Part shown: one piece after another, positions 34,659-46,632 of the stretch
How positions within the stretch are numbered: the first letter of the stretch is position 1
Layout of the letters: every line of letters begins with the position of its first letter
DNA from: Dendrobium chrysotoxum
Taxonomy: Eukaryota; Streptophyta; Magnoliopsida; Asparagales; Orchidaceae
DNA: 64,000 nucleotides
NCBI GenBank assembly: GCA_019925795.1
Contig: CM034312.1
Location: forward strand, 23,959,914-24,023,913
Reading direction: 5' to 3'
The notes under the pieces: model-generated
What the model was told of the DNA's origin: nothing
Databases searched by the model: none
The model's input: the letters and a program-made list of their open reading frames with translations, nothing else
Program-made: the position numbers and the translations under genes

Positions 34659-35085
34659 CGATTCTGAAACCATGATCATCAACAAGCAAAATAAGATATA
34701 AAACCTAAATAGGATAGTTCATTTCACATACACATATTAAAAATCAATAATTCATAGAACTGAAAAACAAGGAGATCCAATAATATCGTAATGAGGCCAT
34801 CACACATAAACCTTTAGTGCTATGCTTGGTCCGATAAACCATCTGACAATCAAGCCTATCCTCAGCTATTTTGTAATAGAAACAACAAATCGGTAAGAAG
34901 TTCAAAATGGAAACACAGCTTTGTAACACAACGAGGGAGGAAGGAATAATGAATCTTAAGCCTTACAATCACAAATACAATGGAACTTTGGGAACAACCC
35001 TAAATCCTAAGAACGGTAACCGAAGAATTACTGGAATGCATAGGCTTTCGAAAATCTTTATCATAACCTAACTGACAAAAGCATC

Positions 35086-35650
35086 AGACAAGCTGATGGG
35101 CGAGTTGGTCCGGGTTAAATAGAGTCGGATAACTGCCAATTCCCGCCCAAGCAAATTAACTGGAATACTCATCCTGTTCTTAACTATATAGGTTTGATAG
35201 GGCTTAGTTTCTATCTGGGTTGGATTGGGCTATACAGGCTGCATAAAGTTTGTATCTGGGTTGGATTGAGCTATACAGGCTGCATAAAGTTTGTATCTGG
35301 GTTGGATTGAACTAGGCTGTTTAAAATAAAACTTTTAAATAACTAATGAAATTTCAGGGTTATTTTCTATTAATTTTTTAATCATGCCATTTTCAGAACA
35401 TCATCTGGTTTAAGACAAGCTGATGGCCATGTTGGAATGGGTTAAATAGAGTCGAATAACTTCCCAATTGCACCTAAGCAAATTAACTGGAATACTCATC
35501 CCATCCTTAACTATCTAGGTTTGATTGGGCTTAGCCCGTATAAAGTTTCTATCCGGGATGGATGGGCTAGGCTGTTTAAAATAAAACTTTTAAATAACTG
35601 TTGAAATCTCAAGGTTATTTTCTATTAATTTTTAATCACTCAAATTTCAA
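35086..35650. repeat. 327-bp tandem duplication upstream of mL43
   Basis: AGACAAGCTGATGG recurs at 35086 and 35413, and the copies run on together through GGGTTAAATAGAGTCG, AAATTAACTGGAATACTCATCC and AATAAAACTTTTAAATAACT. The first copy has an internal 41-bp repeat (TATCTGGGTTGGATTG...GCATAAAGTTTG, two to three units near 35210-35310). Confidence 0.85.
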
Positions 35651-35659
35651 AATAACATA

Positions 35660-36980
35660 TACTAGCCAATTCTATACAAGATATTTATTTTCTATTCTTC
35701 TAATTTTCCTTTTTCATCTTTTTGGATCAACTTTCTTATTTTATAGTAGCATCTACTTGGATAGTTGTGTTTCAAATGGGTTGTTTAGTTGGCAACACTT
35801 TTGAGTGTAAAGTAAACACAGACATAGGTTTCAAAAATTCGAGCGTTTGGATAGCTGCACTTCAAATGAAAATTATTTTGGGAATGAATTTGAAATTTAC
35901 TCTCTAGTTCATTTTGAGAGCATTTGGAATTTGACTACTTTTAGCGAATTATAAGTACATAGCTTGGGCAAAAATGAAGTTAGCCATAGCTATCGGCTAT
36001 AAGCTATCAACCAACGTCGTTGCTGCCACCGCCATTACCGACACCACGCATCATAGGCTGCCACCACTGCCACTCATAGGCCACAATCATTGGCCATCAC
36101 CTTAGGCCACACACCGCCACCACTTATATTGAATTATCTCAATTTGATAATAGGGTAATAACCCATTGGCCCATAATTGGCTTATAATAGGATTTACTGG
36201 GCTATAATAAATGAGTTAGTGGGAGGCCATTCATAATAGCCAAATTCTTAGAAGGGCAAACGATCAATCCTTCAAAATCTATTAGGGACGTATTTAAAAT
36301 ATTATAAATGAACTTTAAGAATACATAGATCGTAAGAATATGATATGATTTTAAAAATATCAATTAAAAAATGATCAACTATGAAAGAACAATCCAAAGA
36401 ATGACAAGCTAGGGGAAAATGACAATGAGAGACTAAGGATACCTAAAAGAGTCTATTATCCCCCAATTCATTGTACATACTATGTCCTCTAAGAAAATTA
36501 TTACTCAAAAAATGATAATAAACTAATGAAACTAACTCTTATAGATGTCAATGCTATATAGCCTTCAAATGCCCTCATAAAAGTATGCTTATTATGCAAG
36601 ACTATGATGATATTTGATAAAAATATAGAATAATTTAAGTGTAATGAGCTTCTTTCCAATAATTAGTTGAATTTGGACATAGAACAGTCAATTAATATCT
36701 ACATGGACTATAAATAGTCTTATAGATCACTCTAAATCTAGATATGAAGCAAAATTAATGTAAATTTTTAAATGAAACTAAAATTGAAGCTGAAAATTTA
36801 AATCAACTCAGAGAATTTGGCGATAATTTTTTTCTTGGTTTGCCTCCTCTTCATTATTTAATCATTAAATAGCATGTGGTTGTTGCATTCCCCAAGTATC
36901 TACGATTTTGTTCTATTATGTATTGAGCATTTGAACAAATTAAATACTAGTTTTCAAAAGAACTTTATTATACATATTGA
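35660..36980. other. Unassigned AT-rich DNA with a GCCACC-rich patch
   Basis: No gene recognised. At 36010-36125 a patch of GCCACCGCC-like triplets resembles the core of the Harbinger-type element at 42001-42825, and GTTGTTTAGTTGGC at 35781 resembles its end, so a worn relative is possible. Confidence 0.35.
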
Positions 36981-36984
36981 AAAA

Positions 36985-37515
36985 TATTTGGTTGCCAAGA
37001 AAGCTCATTATAGTGTTTTCAATTTTATAATGAATGTACCCCTCAAACTTAAGGGAAAATTCTATAAGATGGTGGTGAGACTTGCAATGCTTTATGACAC
37101 AAAATGCCGGCCATTAAAAGAGAAGCATAAAATTTAGTGTTGTAGAAATGAGGATGCTCAGGTGGATAACTGGCTTTGCTCTTACAGACAAAATGTGAAA
37201 CGAGTATATACATGAAAAGGTTGGAGTAGCTCCAATGGCAGATAAAATTAAAGAGAATCGTCTTAAATAGTTTTTTCACATAAAACATCGATCTTTCAAT
37301 GAGCCGGTTAAAAGAGTAGATATATTAGATCTAGCATATGCTAAGAAATGTAGAGGTAGACCTAAAAAGGCTTGGCTAGAAAGCATTAGAAATGACTTTT
37401 TTTATTAGATTTAAATGAGAATTTGACTATTAATAAGACACAATGAAGAAAAAAGGATTCATGTAGCCGACCCCATGTAGTGCAATAAAGGCTTGATGTT
37501 GTTATTGTAATGATT
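36985..37515 (+). pseudogene. RTE-type LINE, 3' end
   Basis: Frames on the plus strand encode the C-terminal part of the plant RTE ORF: VPLKLKGKFYKMVVRLAMLYDTKC (the 'VPLKLKGKFYRTA.RPAMLYG.EC' step), then NEDAQ, VAPMADKIKENRL, VDILDLAYAKKCRGRPKKAWLE and, near the end, a DSCSRPHV piece before GGCTTGATGTTGTTATTG, the usual 'GFDVVVV' 3' end. Stops and shifts make it dead. A second RTE piece lies at 60949-61475. Confidence 0.82.
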
Positions 37516-37520
37516 ATGAT

Positions 37521-38790
37521 TTAGTTTTTCGATCTTTAGTACATCATCTTCACTTCTTCAATTAGTCTTTACACACTAGGGCTTTTGTAATCAACAAATA
37601 TCTAATATGTTTACACGTGTTTTACTTTTAACATTAGTATTTTTCTTCCAAATGATGCAACTCAACTACTGAGTTGAGGTATATTCGAAGCTCTAGTACT
37701 TCCTGTTTTTATAAAAGTTTGTACACAACTGGTGGTTTTATGTTTTAATCCTCAACACTTCAATAGGTAGCATCTGTAAATGTCATAAATGTTCTGATAA
37801 GATCCAGCACAAATCCAAGATTACAAATATTTTGTGCAAGCTAGTTTACTGTATCAACAAGATTAAATAAGCTAATTGAAATATCATAAGAAAAAAGTCA
37901 GCCTAATTATTTGAACATTTTTCTTTGAATCACCTTTTGTCCATCACAATCACCATTAGCCTATCTCAACTACATCAAAACCCCTTGATTGAGCATTTTA
38001 TAACATGTTTCCCAAATAGTTCAACAATATTTTTATAGGAAAGTGAACTGCATAGAATCCTATTGTGTGATGGCTTCTATAAGCCTCTTTTGAAAGGGGG
38101 AAAAAAGATTGATGGTAAAAAACACTTTATATTACTTTGTTAAATATGCAATTAGTTGTAATAAAGCAGCAAATGATGAAAGTTCAGTAAACTGAGTAGT
38201 AAAATACACTACAAAGTTTCAGTACATGAGAGTTAACAAATTATGATTTAAATAAAACTTAAAAGGGCCCCTTAGTTAAAAAATTAGTCCATTGGCAAGA
38301 ATTTTGATCGTATGCATTAAATCAGAACCTGAAAATTTTTAATAAAAAACTTACTTAAAGTGCCACCAAAGAAATTTGAACTTCGAAGAAAAATAAAACA
38401 ATATAACTCCAAAATACTTTTCTTTTCTCTCATTAACACATATGGGCACCATTTCAATACAGAGACATTATACTGGGTTTTAACAAATAAATTGTTGTCC
38501 TTTCTTTAAGAAGAAAACAGTAAGATCACAAAGAGCTAAAACACTAGTTTAAATTCCTGACTCTCTGGAGAACAGACAAGGTACGGTGACAAAAGTTCAT
38601 GAATCTTCAATTGAACGACATCTTAAATGCACTTCCAGTCAAAAGAAGATTCTACACTTACATGGTACTATTAATGATGCTGTTTGAAGGGAGAAACACT
38701 AATTTTAAATAACGAAGTATCAGAAGAATTTCCTAAGTTTTATGCGCACACTTATAAGCTAAAAATTGACAACTAAGTTTTTTTTTCGGA
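37521..38790. other. AT-rich DNA, nothing recognised
   Basis: No coding frame, terminal repeats or tandem arrays seen. Confidence 0.5.
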
Positions 38791-38794
38791 TTTA

Positions 38795-38870
38795 GGCTTC
38801 GTTTGGGACAGATTGCTCACTGCTTTCTAAAGCAGCTTTCTAGTATAAAAAATTTTAATTCAACAAAGCC
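38795..38870. mobile_element. Tourist-like MITE, copy 5 (deleted)
   Basis: Starts GGCTTCGTTTGGGACAG, keeps CTGCTTTCTAAAGCAGC and GTATAAAAAATTT, and ends AAAGCC; TTA on both sides (38792-38794, 38871-38873). About 40 bp shorter than the other copies, with most of the right arm gone. Confidence 0.7.
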
Positions 38871-39978
38871 TTAAACGGAGCAAAACTTGATCCTTTTTTA
38901 AGATGAAGTAACTCGCTTATGCTAATGCCGTGGCGGGAAGCCTCTCAATTTCAAGGTTACTTCATAGTAATTGAAATAAAGAAGAAGATTGGTAGAAAAC
39001 AGTTAGTGGCTGTTTGGATGCAGGATTTAACAGGATTTATGCCGATTTTGAGCAGGATTTATGCCAAATCCTGCCAAACGGGGTTTGAGCGCCCGCTAAA
39101 TCTCACGGCGGTATAAATCCTCCGTCTCCCCCTTAGGACCGTAAATTCCGGATTTAGTAAATCCTGAAATTTCGCGGATTTACGGGACTTAGCCGACGAA
39201 GAGCGCAAAAGTGAGAAAGATAGTTACCTTCACAGCGAGCGAGCTTCCGATTAAAATGTCGTGACTTCCGATCCGACAAGAACGGTCGTCGAAGGAGCGA
39301 AGTCGAACAGAAACGAAGGAGCCGAACTCGTCCAAAACTCCACCTCCGAAGCAACGAAGTCGAACAGCACGAAATACAGAAGCTGAAAAGCAAACCTAGA
39401 CAGTAGACGCTCTAACCTATTTAAAGAAATTAATCTAATAACTTAATTAATATAATTTAAAATAGTAATAATTAAGTAAATTAAGTAAATTATTAGTAGT
39501 ATAATTAATATGAAAAAATAAATTATCTAGTTTAGCTTAATTAAATAATTAATAGTATAACTAATAATTAAAAATTAATATAATTTAAAATAGAAATTAT
39601 TAATTACATAATTAATGATATAAATAATAATTAAATAATCAATGAGTAGTAGAATACTTAAGTGATTAATGAGATCATTAACAGTATAATTTATAATTAA
39701 AACTAACTAAATAATTAATTAAATTAATAGTAAAATTATTAGTTAAATAATTAGTTATTTAAAAAAATTATTTAATTAATTAGAGAATTATTAATATAAT
39801 TAAATATCAAATATATTATTATATCATTGATGGTAATTAAAATTGAAATTAATAAGTAATTCATACTTAACATGTAAATTAAATTTAAAACATATTAAAT
39901 TTAATTTTTAAATGAGCTAACCACCTTAAATCATAAATTATATTGCCAAATAGTTTCACAGGATTTAACAATTATGTT

Positions 39979-41715
39979 TGTTGCAAATCTGGATTCAAAG
40001 ATTAATTTTGATGATAACAAACATTTCTGTTTCTACTTGATTGCCTAACCTTTCAGGTTCACAAGATCAATTGCAATTCAAGCCAGCTCAAGATCGAGTC
40101 ACTCTAAGTTTTCAATTTCAATATAATTTTTCATCTTTCTTAAGTCAAATGTAATGTAATGGATCCCCAAGTTAAGTAACATTGCACACACACACTTAGG
40201 GGGAGATTTTTAGTGAGTTAAAGTTTTTATTCTATTTTTATTCATATCATCCTAGACGATAGTAATATCATCCTTGACGATCGATTGAAAACAGAAACCC
40301 TAATTAGGGTGACCATGTTAAGTCAGTCTAATTAAGCAAATCGTCCTGGACGATAATCCCATCGTACACGACGATATGCTCAAATCAAAAAATCTCAGTC
40401 GACAGATTAAGTTAGGCAAGTTTTTATTTTTAGTATTTTGATTTAATCATCCCGGATGATTCACTACAATCATGCCTAAATTAGTTAGATAATTAAGGAA
40501 AGTAATTACGAATTAATTGATTGATCACATAGTCCTGAACGATCGCAAGATCGTCCTGGATGATCAATTAAAAATCATCATCGTCCAGTATATCTCAGCT
40601 GGACGACCCGAACTGTGTGCCAGACGATATTGCCATTTTTGAACTAATCCTACATGACGATAGAGATATCGTTATGGACGATCAAGTTATTTTGAAATCG
40701 TTTAGTATAGTTGTCCTGGATGACCCGAACTGTGTACTGGATGATATTCGGTATTTTTGAACTAATCATACATGATGATAATATCATCCTGGACGATCAA
40801 GTTATTTTCTTTAGATCGTCCAGACTTTTCTCCTGGATGACCACAACTATGTACTGGACGATATTCCTGATTTAGAACTAATCATCCAGGATGATCACAG
40901 AATCGTCCCGGATGATCAGAATAAACTATGTCTTTTAAGCGTCCAGAGGAACCAGATCGTCCAAGCTGATATGTGTGTTTTTGTATTGATCGTACAGATC
41001 ATCCTCGACGATCTTTGACGGCAAGTTGAAATTTAGGGTAATTTTTTGGCCCTTCTATTTAAGATCTTTTTCTTACTGCTGTTGAAATCTTTTGTCGATG
41101 TCCTCATCTGAGAGAGCCTCGAGAGAGAGAGGGAGAGCTTGGGAGAGAGAGAGAGAATTTTGTGAGGGGGAGTTTGTGAGGTGTTCACAAAGGTTACTCC
41201 AAGCAAGGATTCGAGTCGTCGTCTCTTATCCCGTGGTGTCTCTATGGGAAGGATCGTCAGCAAGAAGATCAAGGGTCTCTGCCTGCTTCAAGAGAAAGCC
41301 AAAGGAGGTATGGTTATCTGCCTACTTCAGGAAGAAGCAGTCTAGGTTCTCTGTCTGCTTCAAGAGGAAGCAAAAGAAGCCTAGATTCTCTACCTCACCG
41401 GGTTGGTGAAAATGAGTTTTGTAAAGGCTTCTCCGCCTTGCTGTGGGAGCAGAAGGAGAGTCACTGAGTTTTAATGCAATACCTGGAGGGGAGTCTCCGG
41501 GGAGTGGATGTAGGTCAAGTTGACCGAACCATTATAAAATCTGGTGTGTTCTTTCCTTTAGTGTTCTGTATTTTAATTTTTGTACTTTATTTTCTATGGA
41601 TGATCGCGTGATTAAAATTATTTTTTGCTCAAGAATTTTTAAAACTACCAATTCAACCCCTCTTGATTAGCCTCGGGCTAGTTCATAAGGGCTTAACATC
41701 CCTAACGAACTTTCA
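39979..41715 (+). mobile_element. Unclassified 1.7-kb element, copy 1
   Basis: One of three copies of the same family (others at 54486-56225 and 56654-58421, both minus). Common order in its own direction: TGTTGCAAATC start; TTTTGATGATAACAAA; CCTTTCAGGTTCACAAG; a 0.75-kb core full of GATCGTCC/GGACGATC words; a part with GGGTCTCTGCCTGCTTCAAG-like repeats; GGAGTGGATGTAGGTCAAG; CCAATTCAACCCCTCTTG; end CGAACTTTC. Flanks ATGTT on both sides suggest a short TSD. No terminal inverted repeats and no coding frame. The CCCCTCTTGG and AGGTCAAGTTGACC parts resemble LTR ends of SIRE-type copia elements, so a solo LTR or LARD origin is possible; the class is open. Confidence 0.75.
40240..41010. repeat. Self-complementary GATCGTCC / GGACGATC array
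   Basis: More than twenty half-sites of type ATCGTCC, ATCATCC, GGACGAT and GGATGAT, often arranged as ATCGTCCTGGACGATC palindromes, spaced roughly 15-45 bp. Present at the same place in the other two copies with different core bases. Confidence 0.85.
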
Positions 41716-42000
41716 ATGTTGCCAAATAATTTTTCAGAATTTAACATGTCAGGATTACTAAATCTGAATTTATAGGATTCGGATTTAGTAAATCCTATTA
41801 AAGTTAAATCTTACTTGTTGCAAAATAGACCCTTAATCAAAGGATGAAAAGATGCAAATAATCTGATGCGAACCTCTTTAATAAATCTATAAGACTATAA
41901 AGATGTTGTCTGCAGCAACTAACATCGTCGATTGGTAAGATCAAGAGGAGTGGGTGAAGATGAAGATAAGAGGCTCCAGAAGGTAGGCCTGTTCATCTAA

Positions 42001-42825
42001 AGGATTGTTTGGTTAGAATAATTTAGGGTGTAAAGTATTCCAAATTTAAGGGTTTTTAACAATTTTGATATTTGGTTGGATGAAAAAAAAAAGTTAAGTA
42101 AACTAAATGTAGTATAAAACATTCTAGTTCATTTTTGAGATAAATCAAACTCATTTAATTTTGAGCGAGAATGTTTTACACCGCAGGCAAGGTCACTTGA
42201 CAGTCGCCGGCCACCTCTACCTGCCTTAGGCCATAACCATAGGCGACTGCACCCGCCAACAACAACCGACACCACCCGCCAACAGCCACCATCGCCACCC
42301 TCTGTCCACCATTGTCGCTTGTTGTTAGCCACCATTGACGCAAACTGTCGGCCACCATCATTCCTCTCTCCGGCCACCACCACCACCGGTGCCGAACACC
42401 ATTGCCTCCAGCCGCTGGCCACTGCCTCTTTTCGGCCACCACCGCCGCCATCCTCTAGCCACCACCATCGCCACCCTTTGGCCACCATCATCACCACCCT
42501 CCAGCTACCATCACCACCGACCACCGGCCACCACCATCGTTATCCTCTAGCCACCATCGCACTGGCCGTTAGCTACCTCCGTCGCCGACCACCGCCGTCA
42601 GCGCCACCCATGGTCCACCATAACCGTCGCCATTACCCAGCGTCGACCACCATTTTTAAACTTTACACTACATTTATTTTATTTCAAATCAAATAAAAAA
42701 GTCATTCACCTGAACATATTTTACACTCATCTAAATAACTTCAAAGTATTCATTTTATATTATATTCCTTTTACATTACATTCCTTTTATATTATATTCC
42801 TTTTTTTAACTAACCAAACAACCCC
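42001..42825. mobile_element. Harbinger-type MITE with a GCCACC triplet core
   Basis: Ends AGGATTGTTTGGTTAG and CTAACCAAACAACCCC (14 of 16 match as inverted repeats), TSD TAA at 41998-42000 and 42826-42828. The core (42200-42655) is a run of GGCCACCACC/GCCACCATC triplets, giving long His/Pro/Thr-rich open frames on both strands that are not considered genes. Right arm has TTATATTATATTCCTTTT repeats. Confidence 0.85.
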
Positions 42826-43080
42826 TAAATAAAGCCAGATAGAAAGAATCAGATTAAGTAATATAGATGATTCTTAAATTTATATTATATAATCATAAAA
42901 AATAATGAATCATATAGCTGTGAAATTAGTTAATGAAAAAAATTTAAGGACTTTTAGGCATTTGATAACATAGATTTGAGCAGGATTTAGCCCAAGGGCT
43001 CTTTGGTTGGCTAAAAAAGAAGTGCATTATACAAAGAAAGCATTTGAGTTGATGAGTGTAAAATAAATACATGTTATTAT

Positions 43081-44447
43081 TGTCACACTCTATGATATAT
43101 ATTGAAAAAATTGCATTTGTTTTTCATTTTAGCATTTAACTTGAGCTTAACAATTTCTTATGATCAATGGAAAGAATTATGCATAATATCTAGAGCCTCA
43201 TACCATATGATCCTTATATTTTTCTGAAATCATATAAAATCACAGAATGAGCACATAGCCCCGGAAGTAACCAAAATCTTACAACTGAAATCAATGCAAG
43301 ATAAAAGAGAACAGTATGTTGTAAGTCATATAAAAAATATGTGCATCAATGCATATATACCAATTATATATATCAATAATCAGTCTATAACAGATCCTAT
43401 CTTAGTTAATTTTGTTTTATTCTTCCATCATAAACTCTAATCAATCAGTTAGTCAGTCAATTTTTATCACTCAATCAATTCCATTCAATCTTATCATCCA
43501 TTTAGCTCACATCAATCTGTTAGTTGTAATCACAATATCTATAATAATATTGGGTATCATTAACAGTATCAATATTCTCAGTGTTAGTCACAGTAACAGT
43601 AACAGTAATCAATTATAGTAATTAGTGTTTGTAATATTAATATCCATACAGTATCAATATCATTAAAAATATTCAGATATTCAGAAGAGGGTATCTTGAG
43701 GGTGTTCTTCCTCTAGCACTTATAACTCCCAATAAGTCACCCCTTATGACTCACAATCAATGTGCTTTTTATTACTCCCCTTGAATCATATAATCAATTG
43801 CCCTGACTCCTTATATCTCTCAATCAATCTCCAACTCCTTATTACTCCCATTCATTAACGGATATCAAATGAGGTTATCATATCATATATATGATATTAA
43901 TCAGTACATCATATTCATACATCTTATGATATTCAAACTAGTAGCAAACATTCTTGCATAACTCAATCATATTAATCATTTCAGTACATATTAGCTTGCA
44001 GTCTTATTATGTCAAATCATAGTACAACACTTTTCAACCCATTTTTAGTATGTCTTTTTCCTTACACATTTAATCCAAAAATTCTTATTCAAATATTTAA
44101 TAAGTGAAAATACAATAAAATCATATCATATTATTCAGAATGATCAAATTTATAACATATCAAAAGTTATACAGTGGAATCTTATAAAATCAAAATATAA
44201 TATAGTTTTGGCACATTTAGGAGAGATAAATCTATTGAAATCAAAATCTTCAAAAATAGAAGTAAGAAGACAAATAGTTACAACAAATTGAATAAAATGC
44301 ATAACAAAAATGGTGGGCAAATACAACCTAAAGACCTTTCTCTCTCTTTTTTCTTCTTCTCATCCTTCAATTTTTTCCTAACCAAACAACCAAGTGAGGG
44401 AGGCAATTGGGTGAGGCATGGATATTTATAATAATAATAATAATAAT

Positions 44448-44535
<88 letters not shown>

Positions 44536-44620
44536 TATTAGTGGCCTAGCACTATAGTGCTCTACTTCTGAATTTTTATATATTTCAAATAAATTCATTT
44601 CACACTTTTGGGTTATTGCA
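43081..44620 (-). mobile_element. Complete solo LTR, family A
   Basis: Plus-strand borders TGTCACACTC and GGTTATTGCA, flanked by a perfect 5-bp TSD ATTAT (43076-43080 and 44621-44625). It is the only family A copy whose two ends and TSD are all intact, and so defines the family: 1540 bp, including about 80 bp of (TA)n. It sits inside a MITE whose halves align to a neighbouring copy, confirming the borders. Confidence 0.92.
44452..44531. repeat. (TA)n microsatellite
   Basis: About 40 TA units preceded by (AAT)n, inside the solo LTR at the point where family copies read ATATTTATAA. Confidence 0.97.
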
Positions 44621-46632
44621 ATTATTTTTTTATATTTGACTTGAAGTAAAATGAATATAATGTAAAGTCCAAAGATGGTGGTGGTCAGTGCCCGATAGTG
44701 ATGATTATGGTCAGCATTTGGGGCAGTGGTTGTTGGTGGCAACCAGTGATGGTGGGTGATCATTGACAATGGCAATAACTGATGGTAGTGGTGGCGAGTG
44801 GTTCATTTTAATATGAATGGTTCCAGCGCAATGCTACTGCCATTTGGAGCACCATAATGTTAGGTCAATTCTTTATAAAAATAACAGTTTTCACTAAAAT
44901 TTTCATTTGACGCAAATAAAACCCTCTTAGGTTGTCATTTTAGAGAGAGGGGGGATTCTAGAGTGAGAAAACAAGGTCTTTTCCACTATCAACTCAAGTT
45001 AGAAAGTTATCTAGATCAAAGTAGATTATATTCTATATATCTCAGTTTTTAATATCAAAGTAGATATGAGTGTTTTAGACATTTTAGTATTTACTTTAAA
45101 AATTTTCACGAGGTAGACTGAAAAATATGCTATTTTTAGCAAATTAAAAAATAATTCTAATCTCAAAAAATAATATTATAATATATTTAAAGCTTCAAAA
45201 TTGTATTCTTAACAATCCCTCATAATTTATGAAATTCTAAAATCATCAAATTCTACTTAATTGTTGAATCTGATGACTACGAGTAATGCAATTTTTGAAT
45301 TTCTATATTTTGATTATTTTATTAAAATATAATATATGTGTGCTTATTTAGTTGAAATATGTGATTTTGAGGAGTTTTAGATATTGGAAAACATAGTCGA
45401 ATCTGATATATGCTATCACAAGGAGTTAGAAGGGTCTGAATTCTAATATCTATTTTTATTCGGAGGTATATGAATATGAGGAAAATCTGTTGCTTTCTAC
45501 TATGATATATGAAGTATTTGTTTACTTATATTATACGCAAAGTTTATTTAATTTAAGTTATCTATTAGTACTATTCTATGAAGTAAAATAGCTTAATAAA
45601 TACTTTCAATTTAGTTAAATGAATATTGGATTAAGTATTAAAAACTTTGATCGATGGCTATGACATGCTGAGTTGTGTTGGCTCACATCTATTATATATT
45701 CTATTTCAAGTTAGGGCAAGAGTATGGAACAAGTTGAGTAACTGAGATTGTATGATCTAATTTTTTAAATATATATAAGTATTTTCTAGTTTTCCAATTT
45801 TATTTGTCATGATTATTGTCTATTTTACTATGCTCTATTTCTATTAAAGCAATGTGTCATGCCCCAAGATTAAATTGAAAGAATTGTCTAATTTAACTTT
45901 TTAAATCATCTACCAGAGCTTCTATAAATTATTAATATAAATTAATATTCAATAAAAGTAATTAACTATCATACTCATTGAAATATTTCACTAGATTTAT
46001 CCTCCAAAATACATTTATAATAGTCATAAGATTGCTAAAAATCGATAAGTCTATCAATTGCTTCTGACTATAAAAGAATAGAACAAAAATACATAACAAA
46101 AGAAGAAACTTGAAGATCAATCCACCTCACTCCATTGAGTCATAATCCCTTCCCTGACCTGAAATCAATAAAACCACATAATGTGCTTGCTAAGCCCAAC
46201 AAAAATCCAAAACTTACCAAGCTTTTAATATAAGATTTAAAAAATTAATATGCATGTCCATCTCAATTAATAAAATCAATAGTATTCAACAATATCAATG
46301 ATCAAGTGTCTCTAGTATGATTCAATATGATTAATAATGAATAGTAAAAAAATTATTAAATTCATCACACTTAAATTCATAACTCAACAACAGGTGCGAG
46401 AACATAAATACACTTGTAATCAATAAATCAATGATCAATAAATCAATATTATAAATTATGAATATACATGTGTCAATGCCATCAGTCATATCTAACTTAT
46501 CAATTATTTATTATAAATTAGAACATGCAATCGCTCATATACTATATGCACACACATTGCTAATCTATTTATCAATGTTATACATGCATGTATGCATCAG
46601 TATATAATTCAACAAGCTATGACATCCAGCTT

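Larger units (their letters stand above)
39006..41832. mobile_element. Harbinger-type element interrupted by a 1.7-kb element
   Basis: Left end GTGGCTGTTTGGATGCAGG, right end TTGCAAAATAGACCC, which pair imperfectly as inverted repeats; TTA on both sides (39003-39005, 41833-41835) as in PIF/Harbinger. Subterminal words AGGATTTA and TAAATCC occur many times in both arms. The middle (39430-39900) is almost pure A/T with ATTAATTAAATAAT-like words. No transposase. Native length without the insertion at 39979-41715 is about 1.1 kb. Confidence 0.65.
43007..44810. mobile_element. Second copy of the GCCACC MITE, inverted, split by a solo LTR
   Basis: 43007-43080 (AGGGCTCTTTGGTTGG, GATGAGTGTAAAATA) and 44626-44810 (TTGACTTGAAGTAAAATGAA, then GGTGGTGGTC-rich DNA) match the reverse complement of the element at 42001-42825 in order, with the LTR at 43081-44620 between them. 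The far end merges with LTR sequence near 44810 and was not located. Confidence 0.7.

Noticed and set aside
36874..36985. N-terminal part of the frame at 36874-37137 as part of the RTE LINE
   Set aside because: Only the part from about VPLKLKGKF onward matches RTE; the earlier residues have no counterpart that I recognise.
42129..42696. Gly/Trp- and His/Pro-rich frames on both strands
   Set aside because: Products of the GCCACC triplet core of a Harbinger-type MITE.
44278..44775. 165-codon frame with a Tyr/Ile run
   Set aside because: Translates the (TA)n run and crosses the solo LTR border and TSD.
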